From assembly GCA_001701065.1 (NCBI GenBank), contig DAAL01000065.1, positions 1-6,935 on the forward strand: a stretch of 6,935 bases of DNA. The letters are read 5' to 3'. The stretch is from Bacteroidales bacterium GP4. GTDB lineage: Bacteria; Bacteroidota; Bacteroidia; Bacteroidales; Muribaculaceae. Within the stretch, counting starts at the first letter, position 1, and every line of letters begins with the position of its first letter. A program made the translations under genes and the position numbers. Positions 5,361 to 6,935 of this stretch are shown piece by piece. Below the pieces are notes generated by a model, which worked only from the letters and a program-made list of their open reading frames with translations, was not told the origin of the DNA and did not search any database.

Positions 5361-6593
5361 ATGGAAATAAATATTGATTCTTGTGAATATATTCGTCTCT
5401 CCAATGGACTACGCGCTGTAATTCGTCACCACAATTCCCCGGTGGAATTTTGTGGACTGGCGGTTAATGCCGGAAGCCGAAACGAAAGCCCCGAAGAATA
5501 CGGACTTGCCCACTTCGTGGAGCACACAATCTTCAAGGGAACGACCCACCGAAAGTCATGGCACATAATCAACAGGATGGAATCAGTGGGCGGCGAACTG
5601 AACGCTTACACTTCGGAGGAAGTGACCATGGTGTATTCAGCCTACCCCGCCGGCAATACATCACGTGCCATGGAACTTATCGCCGACCTTATAACCGATT
5701 CCAACTTTCCCGCCGATGAGATAGACCGCGAACGGGATGTGATACTTGACGAGTTGAATTCTTATCTTGACACACCATCCGATGCCATTTTCGACGATTT
5801 CAACGACCTCATCTTCGCGGGCTCAAGCCTTGGGCACAACATCCTTGGCTCCGAGGAAACCATCAAGTCCTTCACGTCAAGCGACTGCCGCGCCTTCCTT
5901 GACCGCTTCTATGTTCCTGACAACATGGTTGTGTTCTATATGGGACCAGGCGAAACCGGCAGGATAATGTCGGCAATCGAGCGGTATTTCTCCCGGCTGT
6001 GCTTCAGTTCCCACAAGCCGCAGCAGAGTATTCCCCCAGTGATTGAGCCGTTCGACCGGTACCGAGTGCTCGACACCCACCAAGCCCACACTATCATAGG
6101 CGCGAGAGTACCCGGAATGTACGATAATTCAAAGTTTACCTATGCGCTACTTAACAATATCCTCGGCGGTCCATGCATGAATTCGCGCCTTAATGTGATA
6201 TTAAGAGAGCGTAACGGGCTGGTCTACTCGGTGGATTCCTGCCTTACCACTTTCACTGACTGCGGAGTGTTGACCATATACTTCGGATGCGACAAAGAGG
6301 ATGTGAAACGGTGCCGCAAACTGGTGTTCGACACCATCGACCGTTTAGCATCCACTTCCATGACTCAGCGGTCCTTGGATGCGGCAAAAAAACAATATCT
6401 GGGACAACTCGTGCTCGGCAAGGTCAACCAGGAACAGATAGCCCTCGGAACTGCACGCGCCACTCTGTTTCATGAAAAGGTGGCTGATCCGGAAACTATA
6501 AAGGAGCGCATCACAGCCATCTCGCCGGAACAACTGCGGGAAGCCGCGGCGGCGATATCCGCTGACAAAGCCTCAATTCTCACTTTTGGATGA
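5361..6593 (+). CDS. M16-family (insulinase/processing-peptidase-like) zinc metallopeptidase
   Basis: This is a single-chain M16 peptidase of 410 residues, the size of the processing-peptidase beta subunit and bacterial PqqL/YmxG-like proteins, made of two homologous halves. The inverted zinc motif HFVEH is at 51-55 (ligands H51 and H55, catalytic E54). The third ligand is most likely E131 in ERDVILDELNSYLDTP (124-139), 76 residues after H55 as the family requires. The second half carries LLNNILGG (263-270) and the substrate-binding motif LRERNGLVYSV (281-291) with its conserved arginine and tyrosine. It should therefore be an active peptidase. No signal peptide is seen, which suggests the cytoplasm; substrates are unknown, and such enzymes generally cut short or unfolded peptides. 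The ATG at 5361 has no Shine-Dalgarno site. The gene lies 20 nt after a strong terminator with no good promoter between, implying read-through control. Confidence 0.9.
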   Translation: MEINIDSCEYIRLSNGLRAVIRHHNSPVEFCGLAVNAGSRNESPEEYGLAHFVEHTIFKGTTHRKSWHIINRMESVGGELNAYTSEEVTMVYSAYPAGNTSRAMELIADLITDSNFPADEIDRERDVILDELNSYLDTPSDAIFDDFNDLIFAGSSLGHNILGSEETIKSFTSSDCRAFLDRFYVPDNMVVFYMGPGETGRIMSAIERYFSRLCFSSHKPQQSIPPVIEPFDRYRVLDTHQAHTIIGARVPGMYDNSKFTYALLNNILGGPCMNSRLNVILRERNGLVYSVDSCLTTFTDCGVLTIYFGCDKEDVKRCRKLVFDTIDRLASTSMTQRSLDAAKKQYLGQLVLGKVNQEQIALGTARATLFHEKVADPETIKERITAISPEQLREAAAAISADKASILTFG

Positions 6594-6642
6594 TAATATG
6601 CCATTTTTCACCACAAAAAGAAGCCATTAGGACTTTTTTATC

Positions 6643-6650
6643 TAACTTCG
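6643..6650 (+). promoter_or_regulatory. Candidate -7 element for dusB
   Basis: TAACTTCG matches TAnnTTTG at all but one specified base. It lies 21 bp before the dusB ATG, which would give a leader of about 15 nt. No convincing TTTG is found 19-21 bp upstream. Read-through from the M16 gene, which ends 78 bp before dusB with no intrinsic terminator between, is an alternative. Confidence 0.35.
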
Positions 6651-6671
6651 TATAAAAATACAATAACTGAC

Positions 6672-6935
6672 ATGAAAATCGGAGACATCGACTTAGGAGA
6701 AAAGCCGGTTATGCTGGCGCCAATGGAGGATGTGACTGACCGCTCTTTTCGTTTGATTTGCAAAGAACAGGGTGCCGACATGGTGTACACTGAATTTGTT
6801 TCAGCCGATGCCCTGATTAGAAATATAGCCGCTACCACTCGCAAGCTCACCATAAATCCCGGCGAACGTCCCACCGCTATACAGATATATGGCAGGGAGG
6901 TGGAGCCGATACCGTGTGCGTCCATGCACTGTGAT
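6672..6935 (+). CDS. dusB: tRNA-dihydrouridine synthase DusB, N-terminal fragment
   Basis: Dus enzymes use FMN and NADPH to reduce uridines in the tRNA D-loop to dihydrouridine. The first 88 codons stay open to the window edge. They carry the FMN-barrel start VMLAPMEDVTDRSFRLIC (13-30), in which APMxxVTD is the family signature. YTEFVSADALI (39-49) matches the DusB/NifR3 subgroup and RPTAIQIYGREVE (67-79) is the next conserved strand. About three quarters of the protein, including the catalytic cysteine and the tRNA-binding helical domain, lies beyond the edge. The last residues (PIPCASMHCD) match the usual helix only loosely, so a sequence error near the edge is possible. The ATG at 6672 fits the family start. 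No Shine-Dalgarno site is visible. Confidence 0.88.
   Translation, partial: MKIGDIDLGEKPVMLAPMEDVTDRSFRLICKEQGADMVYTEFVSADALIRNIAATTRKLTINPGERPTAIQIYGREVEPIPCASMHCD

Noticed and set aside
6901..6935. Possible frameshift at the end of the dusB fragment
   Set aside because: Residues PIPCASMHCD look unlike the usual helix, but the frame stays open, neither alternative frame restores a better family match, and too little sequence remains to judge.
1..6935. CRISPR arrays, tRNA or rRNA genes, insertion sequences, phage or toxin-antitoxin genes
   Set aside because: I found no regularly spaced repeats, tRNA cloverleaf with a TTCGA-type arm, transposase, terminal inverted repeats or integration genes. 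The intergenic gaps are too small for most of these.

Overview
The window looks like chromosomal DNA from a gut-type Bacteroidota, most likely order Bacteroidales (a Muribaculaceae-like genome is my guess; no marker here fixes the family). The evidence is a SusC/RagA-type outer-membrane receptor start at the left edge, a ComEC protein without the usual zinc-hydrolase motif, a Bacteroidetes-style M20 deacylase, and several close matches to the Bacteroidetes promoter (TTTG, 19-21 bp, TAnnTTTG). Shine-Dalgarno sequences are absent from nearly every gene.

Layout. Positions 2-190 (minus strand) hold the first 63 codons of a SusC-like TonB-dependent receptor. An AT-rich divergent control region (191-493) separates it from a plus-strand series: aroE (shikimate dehydrogenase, 494-1237), a YeiH-family putative sulfate exporter (1271-2227) and comEC (2244-4097). 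The gaps of 33 and 16 bp suggest one operon. An M20 metallohydrolase, probably an N-acyl-ornithine deacetylase (4128-5186), follows 30 bp after comEC. Its own -7 element lies almost on its start codon, so its mRNA may be nearly leaderless. A 174-bp gap then leads to an M16 zinc peptidase (5361-6593), followed by the start of dusB, a tRNA-dihydrouridine synthase, cut by the right edge (6672-6935).

The genes are mostly housekeeping or metabolic: aromatic amino acid synthesis, arginine-type synthesis, tRNA modification, proteolysis, DNA uptake and anion export. They do not form one obvious pathway.

The least expected element is the gap before the M16 gene. It holds a textbook Bacteroidetes promoter (5238-5268), a 15-codon reading frame starting about 7 nt after the predicted transcription start (5281-5328), and a perfect 13-bp stem with a GTGA loop and six Ts (5304-5340). 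No convincing promoter lies between that terminator and the M16 start. The unit is therefore either a free small RNA of about 65 nt or a translation-coupled attenuator controlling the peptidase.
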